Assembly: GCA_002490835.1 (NCBI GenBank)
Contig: DKUU01000014.1
Coordinates: forward strand, 1 to 64,000
DNA from: Lachnospiraceae bacterium UBA7196
Lineage (GTDB): Bacteria; Bacillota; Clostridia; Lachnospirales; Lachnospiraceae
Direction of reading: 5' to 3'
Length of the DNA stretch: 64,000 nucleotides
The notes under the pieces were generated by a model, which saw nothing but the letters and a program-made list of their open reading frames with translations, was not told where the DNA came from and made no database searches. Positions 1 through 9,100 of this stretch are shown one piece after another (within the stretch, counting starts at the first letter, position 1; every line of letters begins with the position of its first letter). The translations under genes and the position numbers were made by a program.

Positions 1-38
1 CTACAATAAACTTACGCTATCGGAGCTGAGTATTTTTA

Positions 39-67
39 TTGCAAAACGTGCCGTAAAACCTTAAAAT
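39..67 (+). promoter_or_regulatory. Sigma-A type promoter of the sensor operon
   Basis: TTGCAA (39-44) and TAAAAT (62-67) are separated by exactly 17 bases, which fits a housekeeping promoter. Transcription would begin near 74 and run into the FG-GAP protein and the two-component genes. Confidence 0.55.
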
Positions 68-132
68 GAAAAAAAGAGACAGGTTATGAATGGATACGGA
101 ACACATGACCGTGCGGTGCAGGAGTGTGACAA

Positions 133-1248
133 ATGAACAGGTGTGGAGATAGGAGTGCGGCTGTGCTGGCGTTTGCGGCACTGATTGGGCTGCTGTTTTT
201 TCCAGCAGCAGCGCAGGCGGCTCCGGAGAGAACAGATGAGGCTTCCGTGCTGGCGGAGTACGAAGCATATTATGACCGGCTGCTGTCTGTTAAGGATCGG
301 GACGGGATCGCAGACGGCGGCTTTCTTGTGGTGGAAGATCAAATTTTCGCTCTGGAGCCGGATGAGGAAGACAGTCTTTTGATGGTGCCGGCTTTTGACG
401 AGCGGTATCACCGGCTGGCAGTATTTATTGTGGATACGGACGGGCAGATTCGCTACCGGACGGAGCAGCTTGAGACCAATTACTGCGTGAAAGGGCGGAT
501 GAGGCAGCCGATTCAGTCCATTGCGGCGGTCTCCTTTCAGGATCTGAACCGGGACGGCAGGACGGATATCGTTCTTATCACTTTCTGCGTCAATGAGGAC
601 GGCGCTTATGCCGGCGAGACTTATAAGGTCGGGGACGTGCTTTTTCAGGATTCTTCGGGGGACGGATTTTACAGGGATTACCGGATCTCGGAAAAGATCA
701 ACCGCTTTGGGATGAATAAGAGCGCAGACTCTATTGCGGCCTTTGTCAGGGATGGCGATTCCACGGAATTTTTATACACGGCGTCCACTCTGCGGGAGCT
801 GCAAAGAAACCGTTTCCGGGTCATTCAGGAACAGTGTTATCTGCGGACGTTCGGCAAACTGGGAAAGCTGCAGGTGACGCCGGGGACTTACCGGATCGCG
901 GATTATGATATTTTTATGGTTTATCTGGTGAATGAGCAGGGAGACATCGTATCAGTGCTGCAGCCTATGGGAGGGTATGATAACCTCTATGCGCTCAAAG
1001 GCGTTACCTGTCGGGATATTGACGGGGACGGACTCAAAGACATCGTGATCCTTGCCAGATACAGCTATGAAGGCGGGGACGGGGAACTTCTCATTGAGAG
1101 CGATTACCGTATTTATTATCAAAGGACCGGCGGGTTTGTGCCGGATACGGAGATCAGGGATACTTACCGGTGCAGCGATGAAGATACGATGGAAATACTG
1201 GTAGAGAAAGCGCGGGCTTATTGGGGGTGGCAGACCACAGATGATTAA
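133..1248 (+). CDS. Secreted FG-GAP/VCBS-like repeat protein
   Basis: A 371-residue protein with an N-terminal signal peptide (hydrophobic core about residues 10-28, AQA-A type cleavage) and two calcium-loop repeats typical of FG-GAP/VCBS domains: DLNRDGRTDI near residue 138 and DIDGDGLKDI near residue 296. The rest has no recognised catalytic motif. The reading frame overlaps the start of the response regulator by 8 bases, so the product is probably made together with the two-component system and could be an extracytoplasmic accessory or sensor protein for it (inference). The family call rests on the Asp-rich loops; the ligand is unknown. Confidence 0.7.
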   Translation: MNRCGDRSAAVLAFAALIGLLFFPAAAQAAPERTDEASVLAEYEAYYDRLLSVKDRDGIADGGFLVVEDQIFALEPDEEDSLLMVPAFDERYHRLAVFIVDTDGQIRYRTEQLETNYCVKGRMRQPIQSIAAVSFQDLNRDGRTDIVLITFCVNEDGAYAGETYKVGDVLFQDSSGDGFYRDYRISEKINRFGMNKSADSIAAFVRDGDSTEFLYTASTLRELQRNRFRVIQEQCYLRTFGKLGKLQVTPGTYRIADYDIFMVYLVNEQGDIVSVLQPMGGYDNLYALKGVTCRDIDGDGLKDIVILARYSYEGGDGELLIESDYRIYYQRTGGFVPDTEIRDTYRCSDEDTMEILVEKARAYWGWQTTDD

Positions 1249-1900
1249 AATACTGATTGTAGATGATGAAAAACCGATCTGCGATTTGATAGACTTAAAT
1301 CTTTCTTCCGCGGGGTATCACTGTACGGCGGTACAGGACGGCCTGCAGGCGATCGATCTGATCGAAAAGGAAACGTTTGAGCTGGTGCTTTTAGATATCA
1401 TGCTGCCGGGGGCGGACGGCTATGATGTGATGGACTACATACGCCCGCTGGGGATTCCGGTGATCTTTATCACTGCCAAGCACGAAGTGAAGCATCGGGT
1501 AAAGGGACTGAAGCTGGGCGCCGACGATTATATCGTAAAGCCCTTTGATGTGATCGAACTGGTGGCAAGGGTGGAGGCGGTGCTTAGGCGTTATAACAAG
1601 GCGGAAACACATCTTACGGCAGGGGACGTGACGGTGGATGTGGACGCGCGCAGGGTGACTAAAGCCGGACGCCCCGTGGAACTGACGAACAAGGAGTTCG
1701 GCCTTTTACTCCTTTTTATGAAAAATAAAAACGTTGCCCTTTTTCGGGAAACCTTATATGAAAAGGTGTGGGAAGGGGAATACTTTGCGGACAGCAGGAC
1801 GCTTGATCTGCATGTGCAGCGCCTGAGGAAAAAGCTGGGCTGGGAGCATAATCTGGTAGCGGTGTATAAGGTGGGTTACCGTTTAGAGGTGCAGGAATGA
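1241..1900 (+). CDS. OmpR/PhoB-family response regulator
   Basis: A 219-residue two-domain regulator. The receiver domain (about 1-115) has the acidic pair DD at 8-9, the phospho-acceptor Asp52 in LLDIMLPG, and the conserved Lys in IVKPFD. The C-terminal winged helix (about 125-219) carries the typical ELTNKEFGLLL start and RTLDLHVQRLRKKL recognition region. It overlaps the kinase gene by 4 bases, which indicates translational coupling. Family members bind direct repeats with 11-bp spacing; such an array lies at 4170-4257 upstream of the amidase gene, making that gene a candidate target (inference). Confidence 0.93.
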   Translation: MIKILIVDDEKPICDLIDLNLSSAGYHCTAVQDGLQAIDLIEKETFELVLLDIMLPGADGYDVMDYIRPLGIPVIFITAKHEVKHRVKGLKLGADDYIVKPFDVIELVARVEAVLRRYNKAETHLTAGDVTVDVDARRVTKAGRPVELTNKEFGLLLLFMKNKNVALFRETLYEKVWEGEYFADSRTLDLHVQRLRKKLGWEHNLVAVYKVGYRLEVQE

Positions 1901-3333
1901 AATTTTCAATCAAATTAGTGCTGTCTACCATGATCGTACTGGCGTTGGCGCTCGGATTCAGCGGTTTTTACTTTGTAAACTATGTATTCGAGACTTCCTT
2001 GGACAGAGAGGTGGGGCAGGCGCTCGATGAGAGTAGTATCCTAAGTTTTGCCTTTGAGACGGCGGCCCTGAATGTGCCTCTCAAGTACAGCGTTCTGCCG
2101 GACACCGTGGTGGAGGAGATCGCCTCGAAACTGGAAATGGGCGGACAGGGCGGCGGTCGTCTTTTGCGGATCGCGGATGAGGAGAAAAACATACTGTATA
2201 CCAGCAGCGGTTTTGCCGCGGATGAGGGACTGTTCCCGCAGACGGACCAGCACACCAAATCCTATCGCGTGATCCGCGTGCAGGGTGGGTATTACGTACA
2301 TACCTGCGTCTCCATCGATGCGCTGAATCGGATTTTGTATTTGGAGACGATGAAGGATGTGACGGAAGTATTCACGGAACGGTCTCTGGGATTTTCGCTG
2401 TATCGGAAGGTGACGGTGGTGATGCTGTTGACCGGTATGGTCATTATGCTGTTTATCGCTTCCCTGCTGACAAAGCCGATTCGCCTGCTGACCAAGGCGA
2501 CCAGAAAGATGGCGGCGGGAGATTATACTTATCGTGCCCGTCAGATCAGCCGGGATGAATTGGGGCAGCTTACCGGGGATTTTAATCGCATGGCAAATGC
2601 GCTCGAAGATACGATCCTGCAGCTGGAGGAGGAGATCGAAGCCAGAGAAGAGTTCATGGGCGCTTTTGCGCATGAACTGAAAACGCCTTTGACGGCGATC
2701 ATCGGCTATGCCGATATGCTGCGCTCTCACAAGCTGGATGAGGAAAAGAGCATCCTGTCGGCAAATTATATTTATACGGAGGGCAAACGCTTGGAAGCCA
2801 TGGCTTTCCGCCTTTTGGATATCATTGTGGCAGGGCAGGAGGAGGCGGATCTGCAGGAGACGCCGGTGGGAGGATTGTTCGCCTATCTGCAGGAAATGTT
2901 TGCGGAGAAAAAGGAGGCGGACATCCGTTTTGCGTACGAGGAAGCCGTGGTGCTGATGGAGGCGAATCTGATCAAGACGGTGCTGGTCAACCTGATCGAT
3001 AATGCCTGTAAGGCTTCGGAGACAGGTGGCGTGATCGAGGTAACAGGAAAAACGATTGACGACGGCTACCGGATCGCAGTCAGAGATTACGGGATTGGCA
3101 TACCGGAGGCGGAGCTAAGTAAGATCGTCAAGGCTTTTTATATGGTGGACAAGTCCAGAGCGAGAAGCAAGAACGGAGCGGGACTCGGACTGGCGCTATG
3201 TGCGGAGATTTTAAAGATACATCACAGTGAATTATTGATTGAAAGTAAAGAAGGGGAAGGGTCGTGTTTCAGCTTTGTATTAAGTACGTATGAAAAGATT
3301 CCTTCCACGGAGAATACTACAGATGAAAAGTAA
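1897..3333 (+). CDS. Membrane sensor histidine kinase with HAMP domain
   Basis: A 478-residue kinase partnered with the preceding regulator. Seen in order: transmembrane segment near 8-29, an extracellular domain of about 145 residues, a second transmembrane segment near 173-193, a HAMP linker, a HisKA domain with the phosphorylated histidine in AFAHELKTPL (His259), and a HATPase domain with N-box NLIDNACKAS, G1 DYGIGIP and G2 GAGLGLAL. All catalytic boxes look intact. The extracellular domain is not one I recognise, so the signal is unknown; the neighbouring cell-wall hydrolase suggests an envelope signal. Confidence 0.93.
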   Translation: MKFSIKLVLSTMIVLALALGFSGFYFVNYVFETSLDREVGQALDESSILSFAFETAALNVPLKYSVLPDTVVEEIASKLEMGGQGGGRLLRIADEEKNILYTSSGFAADEGLFPQTDQHTKSYRVIRVQGGYYVHTCVSIDALNRILYLETMKDVTEVFTERSLGFSLYRKVTVVMLLTGMVIMLFIASLLTKPIRLLTKATRKMAAGDYTYRARQISRDELGQLTGDFNRMANALEDTILQLEEEIEAREEFMGAFAHELKTPLTAIIGYADMLRSHKLDEEKSILSANYIYTEGKRLEAMAFRLLDIIVAGQEEADLQETPVGGLFAYLQEMFAEKKEADIRFAYEEAVVLMEANLIKTVLVNLIDNACKASETGGVIEVTGKTIDDGYRIAVRDYGIGIPEAELSKIVKAFYMVDKSRARSKNGAGLGLALCAEILKIHHSELLIESKEGEGSCFSFVLSTYEKIPSTENTTDEK

Positions 3334-4150
3334 GGTATATTATTTGGCGGTTCCGCTTTTAGCGGCAGCGGCGATGTTCATTTCCATATGGGGGCCGGAG
3401 AGGCTGGCGGAGTATAAGGATCAGGGGATATTGGACAGGCCGCGCACGGAGAGCGTGGAGACAGCCGGAGAAGGCTACCGCTATCAGATGAACAGCAACG
3501 AAAAACTATATATCCTTTCCTGCTGCCTGAGCAGTCAGACATTTCCGGAAAGTGAGACGAGCGCTATGGCACGTGAGACGGCGGAGGTGGCATATCAGGA
3601 ACCGGAGGGCTCCTATGCCTTCGTGGTGAACCGCAGGGGGCCGTCCGGCAGGGAAATCACGGATGAGCAGATTTACGCCACCTGCAATGAGGGACTGGAG
3701 CTTTTGAAAGAAAAGGGTATCCTGCCGGAGCAGGTGCGTGAGGTGGATGCGTCTTCTTACGACGTTACACTCTACTCTGCGATCGATGTGCTGGAGCCGC
3801 GCAATAACGTGGCGGTCTGGAAGATGAGCCTTTCCAATTCCCAGAAAAACGCGGATAAGGCAAACCGTCTGATGGACGCTTACATCGATGCGGACGACGG
3901 AAAAATATACGAGTTTTATGTGAGAACGCCTCTCTTGTGGGAGGATATCGACGCGGATGCGCTGGTGGCGGACTGGGCGGCATACATGGGGCTTAGCGAT
4001 CCGTCTCCCTATGACTCGGACAATCCGCTGCTGGAGACAACGCCTTATTTCCGTAAATATGTTTTTGCGGGCATGGGGGACGGACAGACGGTGGTGACGC
4101 TGGGGTTCTATGAGGGGATCAACGAGCTGTTTTTAAAAGTATCCCGCTAA
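3323..4150 (+). CDS. Membrane-anchored extracytoplasmic protein of unknown function
   Basis: About 275 residues from the start chosen here; the in-frame ATG 33 bases upstream lies deeper inside the kinase gene and adds a basic tail. One N-terminal hydrophobic segment (residues about 3-22) is followed by an exported domain with a segment (LMDAYIDADDGKIYEFYVRTP) reminiscent of the DAxTGKI strand of PepSY- or YycI-like folds. No catalytic motif was found. The start codon lies within the last codons of the kinase gene, so it belongs to the same transcript and may modulate the kinase from outside the membrane (inference from position only). Confidence 0.65.
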   Translation: MKSKVYYLAVPLLAAAAMFISIWGPERLAEYKDQGILDRPRTESVETAGEGYRYQMNSNEKLYILSCCLSSQTFPESETSAMARETAEVAYQEPEGSYAFVVNRRGPSGREITDEQIYATCNEGLELLKEKGILPEQVREVDASSYDVTLYSAIDVLEPRNNVAVWKMSLSNSQKNADKANRLMDAYIDADDGKIYEFYVRTPLLWEDIDADALVADWAAYMGLSDPSPYDSDNPLLETTPYFRKYVFAGMGDGQTVVTLGFYEGINELFLKVSR

Positions 4151-4169
4151 CAGATTTTACCAAGCGGAT

Positions 4170-4257
4170 GATGCAACTTTGATGCAAAAAAGATGGATTT
4201 TTGATGCAAATATTATGGTGTTTTGATGCAACTTAGATGAAATTATGATGCTCCTGT
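4170..4257 (+). repeat. Eight 11-bp-phased GATGCAA-type direct repeats
   Basis: Repeat units begin at 4170, 4181, 4192, 4203, 4214, 4225, 4236 and 4247, exactly 11 bases apart. The first seven bases are GATGCAA in four units and variants (GATGGAT, TATGGTG, GATGAAA, GATGCTC) in the others; the last four bases are A/T-rich in all but the final unit. This phasing matches how OmpR/PhoB-type regulators bind tandem direct repeats. The array ends about 45 bases before the amidase start codon. Confidence 0.75.
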
Positions 4258-4261
4258 TCTT

Positions 4262-4283
4262 TACACTTACAGTATCAAGTGTA
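4262..4283 (+). promoter_or_regulatory. Inverted repeat before the amidase RBS, possible core promoter
   Basis: TACACTT (4262-4268) and AAGTGTA (4277-4283) form a 7-bp inverted repeat with an 8-base centre, just before the GAGAGGAG ribosome binding site. A possible -10 (TACAGT, 4268-4273) has no good -35 17 bases upstream, as expected for an activator-dependent promoter next to the phased repeats. The -10 assignment is tentative. Confidence 0.35.
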
Positions 4284-4302
4284 CAAGAGAGGAGCATCAG
4301 TT

Positions 4303-5784
4303 ATGTACGGAGAGTCATCATTCACGTGGGAATATGTCTGCGGTTATGAGACGAGGGAGCAGAAAAAACGGCGGCTGTTTAAAAAGGCATATGCGTTTGG
4401 CGCAGCAGTGTGCATGGTCAGCCTGACGGCTGTGCTGTCGGTGAAAACCGCGGAGGCGGGCGGCATACAGCGCCTTGCGGAAAAATTGTGGGATACGGAA
4501 AAGGAAGCCGCGGCAGGTATGGCGATCGACGGGGAAGGGCTTGATCTCGTGCAGGCGGAGAAAGTGGTGCCGCTCCTTGCCGCAATGGTGGAGAAGGCGG
4601 CTGTTTCCGGTGCGGATGAGGAGATACAGCCGGCAGAAGTACATATCCCGACGGTTTATCTGGATCCGGGACATGGCGGCGAGGATGAGGGCTGCGCCAG
4701 AGACGGCGTGCGGGAAAAGGATTTAAACCTTGCCATTGCGCTGCGTGTGAGGGAGCAGTTAAAAGAGCAGGGATATCAGGTGATCATGTCCAGAGAAACG
4801 GATACATACATCGCCAAGGAAGCGCGCGTGGAGGAGGCAAACCGGTCGGGGGCGGATATCTATATCAGCATCCATCAGAACGCTACGGAAGAGGGCGCGG
4901 CGGTGAACGGGATGGAAGTGTGGTATACGACGGATGATTCCGGGCGCGACAGTAAGAGGCTGGCACAGTTGATCAGACAGCAGACCTTAAAAAGCACAGA
5001 AGCCGCGGAGCGGGAACTGCGGGACGACTCTGATTTCTATGTGACAAAAAATACTTGCATGCCCGCCTGCCTGATCGAGACGGGATTTCTCTCCAATGCG
5101 GCGGAGCGCATGAAACTAAGCCTTGCGGAATATCAGCAGCAGATCGCGGACGGCATCGTGCGGGGCGTTAGCTATTATTTTCATCCGAAGACCATGTATC
5201 TGACCTTTGACGACGGGCCTTCCGCGGAAAATACGGGGAAGGTGCTTGCGATCCTGCGGGAGCGGAATATCAAGGCGACTTTCTTTCTGGTGGGAGAGAA
5301 TGTAAGAAGACATCCGGAAGTGGCGCGGCAGATCGTGGCGGAGGGACATACCATCGGCATTCACTGTGATAACCATGATTATGATGTCCTCTATGCCAGC
5401 GTGGATAGCTATGTGGCGGATTTTGAAAAGGCAAGGCAGACCGTGTACGAAGTGACGGGCGTGGAGACAAACCTGTTCCGTTTTCCGGGCGGCAGTATCA
5501 ATGCTTTTAATAAAAAAACAAGTAAGGCCATCATTCGGGAAATGACGGACAGAGGTTACATCTATTACGACTGGAACGCCAGTCTGGAGGATGCGGTCAA
5601 AAATCCGGACCCAAAGAAGCTGATAGAAAACGGCGTATCAACCACGCTTGGACGAAAGAAAGTCGTTCTGCTCGCCCATGACGTTGTCGGCAGCACGAAT
5701 CTCTGTCTGGAAGAACTTCTGGACAGCCTGCCGGAATATGAGATGAAGCCGCTCAACGAAGGGGTGGAACCGATTCGTTTTTGA
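4303..5784 (+). CDS. N-acetylmuramoyl-L-alanine amidase fused to a polysaccharide deacetylase
   Basis: About 493 residues; this ATG is preceded by GAGAGGAG at good spacing. After an N-terminal hydrophobic export or anchor segment (about 22-45) comes an Amidase_3 domain with zinc ligands and catalytic residues visible: DPGHGG, the Glu in REKDLN, SIHQN and ETGFLSN. A NodB-type deacetylase domain follows with TFDDGP, the HxxxH metal motif (HCDNH), FRFPGG and LLAHD. Both active sites appear complete, so the protein should cut the stem peptide from muramic acid and remove acetyl groups from cell-wall sugars, outside the membrane. The combination on one chain is unusual. Phased repeats upstream suggest control by the neighbouring response regulator (inference). 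Confidence 0.9.
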   Translation: MYGESSFTWEYVCGYETREQKKRRLFKKAYAFGAAVCMVSLTAVLSVKTAEAGGIQRLAEKLWDTEKEAAAGMAIDGEGLDLVQAEKVVPLLAAMVEKAAVSGADEEIQPAEVHIPTVYLDPGHGGEDEGCARDGVREKDLNLAIALRVREQLKEQGYQVIMSRETDTYIAKEARVEEANRSGADIYISIHQNATEEGAAVNGMEVWYTTDDSGRDSKRLAQLIRQQTLKSTEAAERELRDDSDFYVTKNTCMPACLIETGFLSNAAERMKLSLAEYQQQIADGIVRGVSYYFHPKTMYLTFDDGPSAENTGKVLAILRERNIKATFFLVGENVRRHPEVARQIVAEGHTIGIHCDNHDYDVLYASVDSYVADFEKARQTVYEVTGVETNLFRFPGGSINAFNKKTSKAIIREMTDRGYIYYDWNASLEDAVKNPDPKKLIENGVSTTLGRKKVVLLAHDVVGSTNLCLEELLDSLPEYEMKPLNEGVEPIRF

Positions 5785-5803
5785 GAAGGAGCGAAGGTTT
5801 TGC

Positions 5804-5832
5804 TTGACATTTCCGCCTTTCGATGCCAAAAT
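5804..5832 (+). promoter_or_regulatory. Promoter of the ileS T-box transcript
   Basis: TTGACA (5804-5809) and CAAAAT (5827-5832) are spaced by 17 bases. Initiation near 5839 would place the whole T-box leader in the transcript. Confidence 0.6.
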
Positions 5833-5839
5833 GATAGCA

Positions 5840-6154
5840 GTTATCATAGAAAAAGACATTGAGGAAGACAGTATCCGATCCTTAAAAGTCACAGCGAGCC
5901 GGTGCGGGTGGAAGACCGGTACGAGTAGAAGATCGGGGAAGATCACTTCTGAGTTTCAGACCGAACCCCTGCACGGCGGGGCAGTAGACTCTGACGGTAT
6001 CCCGCCGTTACCGGGAACCGTATAGACGGATCGTGGCATGCGGCAGGGCAAAAGAAATTGCCGTTTGGCGTGCGCGGGCCGGCCGGTACGTCGTAACAGG
6101 TGGTATCACGAGAACTTTACCCTCGTCCTTTTACGGGACGGGGGTTTGTTTTTG
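5840..6154 (+). promoter_or_regulatory. T-box riboswitch (isoleucine) with terminator
   Basis: The leader between the promoter and ileS has the layout of a tRNA-sensing T-box. Stem I sequence occupies about 5850-5970; an ATC triplet at 5942-5944 is the probable isoleucine specifier. The T-box proper is AACAGGTGGTATCACGAG near 6095-6112, which pairs with the uncharged tRNA acceptor end. A terminator follows: CCCTCGTCC (6120-6128) pairs with GGACGGGGG (6136-6144), then a T-rich tract. When isoleucyl-tRNA is scarce the antiterminator should form and ileS be expressed. The T-box motif and terminator are seen directly; the exact specifier is inferred. Confidence 0.88.
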
Positions 6155-6163
6155 GGAGAATAA

Positions 6164-9100
6164 GTGGCAAAAACAGAAAGGATAAATACTATGTATCAGA
6201 AAGTAGACGCGAACTTAAATTTTGTGGACAGAGAAAAAGAGATATGCCGTTTCTGGAAGGAAAACGATATTTTCCAGAAGAGTATGTACTCCCGCAAGGA
6301 AGGCCCTACTTACACCTTCTATGACGGGCCGCCGACGGCGAACGGCAAGCCCCATATCGGGCACGTATTGACACGTGTCATCAAAGATATGATCCCCCGC
6401 TATCGCACGATGAAGGGCTATATGGTGCCGCGTAAGGCGGGGTGGGATACCCACGGCCTGCCGGTGGAATTGGAAGTAGAGAAGCTGCTGGGCCTGGACG
6501 GCAAGGAGCAGATCGAGGAGTACGGCCTTGATCCGTTTATCAGCAAGTGTAAGGAGTCTGTCTGGAAATACAAGGGCATGTGGGAGGACTTCTCCGGCAC
6601 GGTCGGTTTCTGGGCGGATATGGATGACCCTTACGTGACGTATCACGATGATTTCATCGAGTCCGAGTGGTGGGCATTGAAGCAGATCTGGGATAAGAAG
6701 CTTTTATATAAGGGTTTTAAGATCGTACCCTACTGCCCGCGCTGCGGCACGCCCCTCTCCTCTCATGAGGTGGCGCAGGGCTATAAGGCGGTGAAGGAAC
6801 GCTCGGCGATTGCCAGATTTAAGGTGGTGGGCGAGGATGCCTATTTCCTTGCATGGACGACGACGCCGTGGACGCTGCCCTCGAACGTGGCGCTCTGTGT
6901 GAACCCGGACGAAACCTATGTAAAAGTAAAGGCGACGGACGGCTACACCTATTATATGGCACAGGCGCTGCTTGACACAGTGCTTGGCAAGCTGGCGGAG
7001 GAAGGAAAGCCCGCCTATGAAGTGCTGGAGACTTATGCCGGTACGGACTTAGAATATAAGGAGTACGAGCCGCTCTTTGCCTGCGCGGGCGAGGAAGCTG
7101 CGAAACAGAAAAAGAAGGCGCATTACGTGACCTGTGACAACTACGTTACCATGACGGACGGTACGGGTATCGTGCATATCGCGCCGGCCTTTGGTGAGGA
7201 CGACGCGCAGGTGGGCAGAAAGTACGACCTGCCCTTCGTGCAGTTCGTGGACGGCAAAGGAAATATGACGGAAGAAACGCCTTATGCGGGACTTTTCGTG
7301 AAAAAGGCCGACCCGGAAGTGATCAAAGACTTGGATAAAGAAGGAAAGCTTTTTGACGCGCCCAAGTTTGAGCATGACTATCCGTTTTGCTGGCGCTGCG
7401 ATACGCCCCTAATCTACTATGCGCGGGAGTCGTGGTTCATCAAGATGACGGCGGTGCGCGACGATTTGGTGCGCAACAATAAGACTGTCAACTGGATCCC
7501 GGAGTCCATCGGTGAGGGGCGTTTCGGCAATTGGCTGGAAAATATTCAGGACTGGGGCATTTCCCGTAACCGCTACTGGGGTACGCCCTTAAATGTGTGG
7601 GAGTGCGAAGGCTGCGGGCACATGGAAGCGATCGGTTCCCGCGAGGAACTGGAGAAATTATCCGGCAACCCGGCGGCGAAGACCGTGGAGCTGCACAGGC
7701 CATATATCGACGAGATCACCTGCACCTGCCCGCAGTGCGGGAAGACCATGAAACGCGTGCCGGAGGTGATCGACTGCTGGTTTGATTCCGGCGCAATGCC
7801 TTTTGCGCAGCACCATTATCCGTTTGAAAATAAAGAGCTGTTTGACAGCCAGTTTCCGGCGCAGTTCATCTCCGAGGCGGTAGACCAGACGCGCGGCTGG
7901 TTTTACTCGCTGATGGCGGAGTCCACCTTACTGTTTAACTGCGCGCCCTTTGAAAATGTCATCGTGCTGGGGCATGTGCAGGATGAAAATGGCCAGAAAA
8001 TGAGTAAGTCTAAGGGCAATGCGGTCGATCCCTTCGAGGCGCTTGAGACCTACGGCGCGGACGCGATCCGCTGGTATTTCTATATCAATTCGGCACCGTG
8101 GCTGCCGAACCGTTTCCATGGCAAGGCCGTGCAGGAGGGACAGCGCAAGTTCCTCGGCACGCTCTGGAATACCTATGCCTTCTTCGTGTTGTATGCGAAT
8201 ATCGACAGCTTTGACGCGACGAAATACAGTCTGGAATATGATAAACTGCCCGTGATGGATAAGTGGCTGCTCTCGAAATTAAACACAGCCGTTAAGGAAG
8301 TGGATGAGCATCTGGACAATTACAGGATCCCGGAAGCGGCGAGAGTGCTAGACAACTTTGTGGATGAGATGAGCAACTGGTATGTGAGAAGGAGCCGCGA
8401 GCGTTTCTGGGCGAAGGGCATGGAGCAGGATAAGATCAATGCCTACATGACGCTCTACACCGCACTGGTGGATATCTGCAAGGCGGCGGCGCCCATGGTG
8501 CCGTTTATGACAGAAGAGATTTACCGCAATCTGGTGTGCAGCATCGATAAAAATGCGCCCGAGAGCATTCATTTGTGCGATTTTCCGACAGCGAACGAGT
8601 ACATGATCGACAAGAAATTGGAAGATTCCATGGAAGAAGTTTTAAAGATCGTGGTCATGGGACGTGCGGCGCGCAATACGGCGAATATCAAAAACCGCCA
8701 GCCTATCGGCACCATGTATGTGAAGGCGGAGAGTGTTCTCGACGAGTTTTATCAGGATATCATCAGGGATGAGCTGAATGTAAAGCAGATCGTATTCTCC
8801 GACGATGTGTCGGCGTTTACCACTTACAGCTTCAAGCCGCAGCTTAAGACCGTCGGTCCGAAATACGGCAAGCAGCTGGGGGCGATCAAGGCCTGGTTGG
8901 CTGAGGTGGACGGCAGCGCGGCGATGGAGAGCCTGAAATCAGAGGGCGCGCTGAAATTCGAGGTGGACGGTGTGGAAGTTTCCCTTGCCGAGGAAGACCT
9001 GCTCATCGATATGGCGCAGAAAGACGGGTTTGTGGCGGAGGCCGACAACTATGTGACGGTGGTGCTTGACACGAACCTGACGGAAGAGCTGATCGAGGAG

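Noticed and set aside
2041..2730. Open frame of 229 codons opposite the histidine kinase
   Set aside because: Antisense shadow: the kinase on the plus strand has all catalytic motifs, while the shadow has no family pattern and no RBS.
4260..4287. TTTACA with TACAAG at 16 bases before the amidase
   Set aside because: The transcript would begin within the ribosome binding site, leaving no functional leader.
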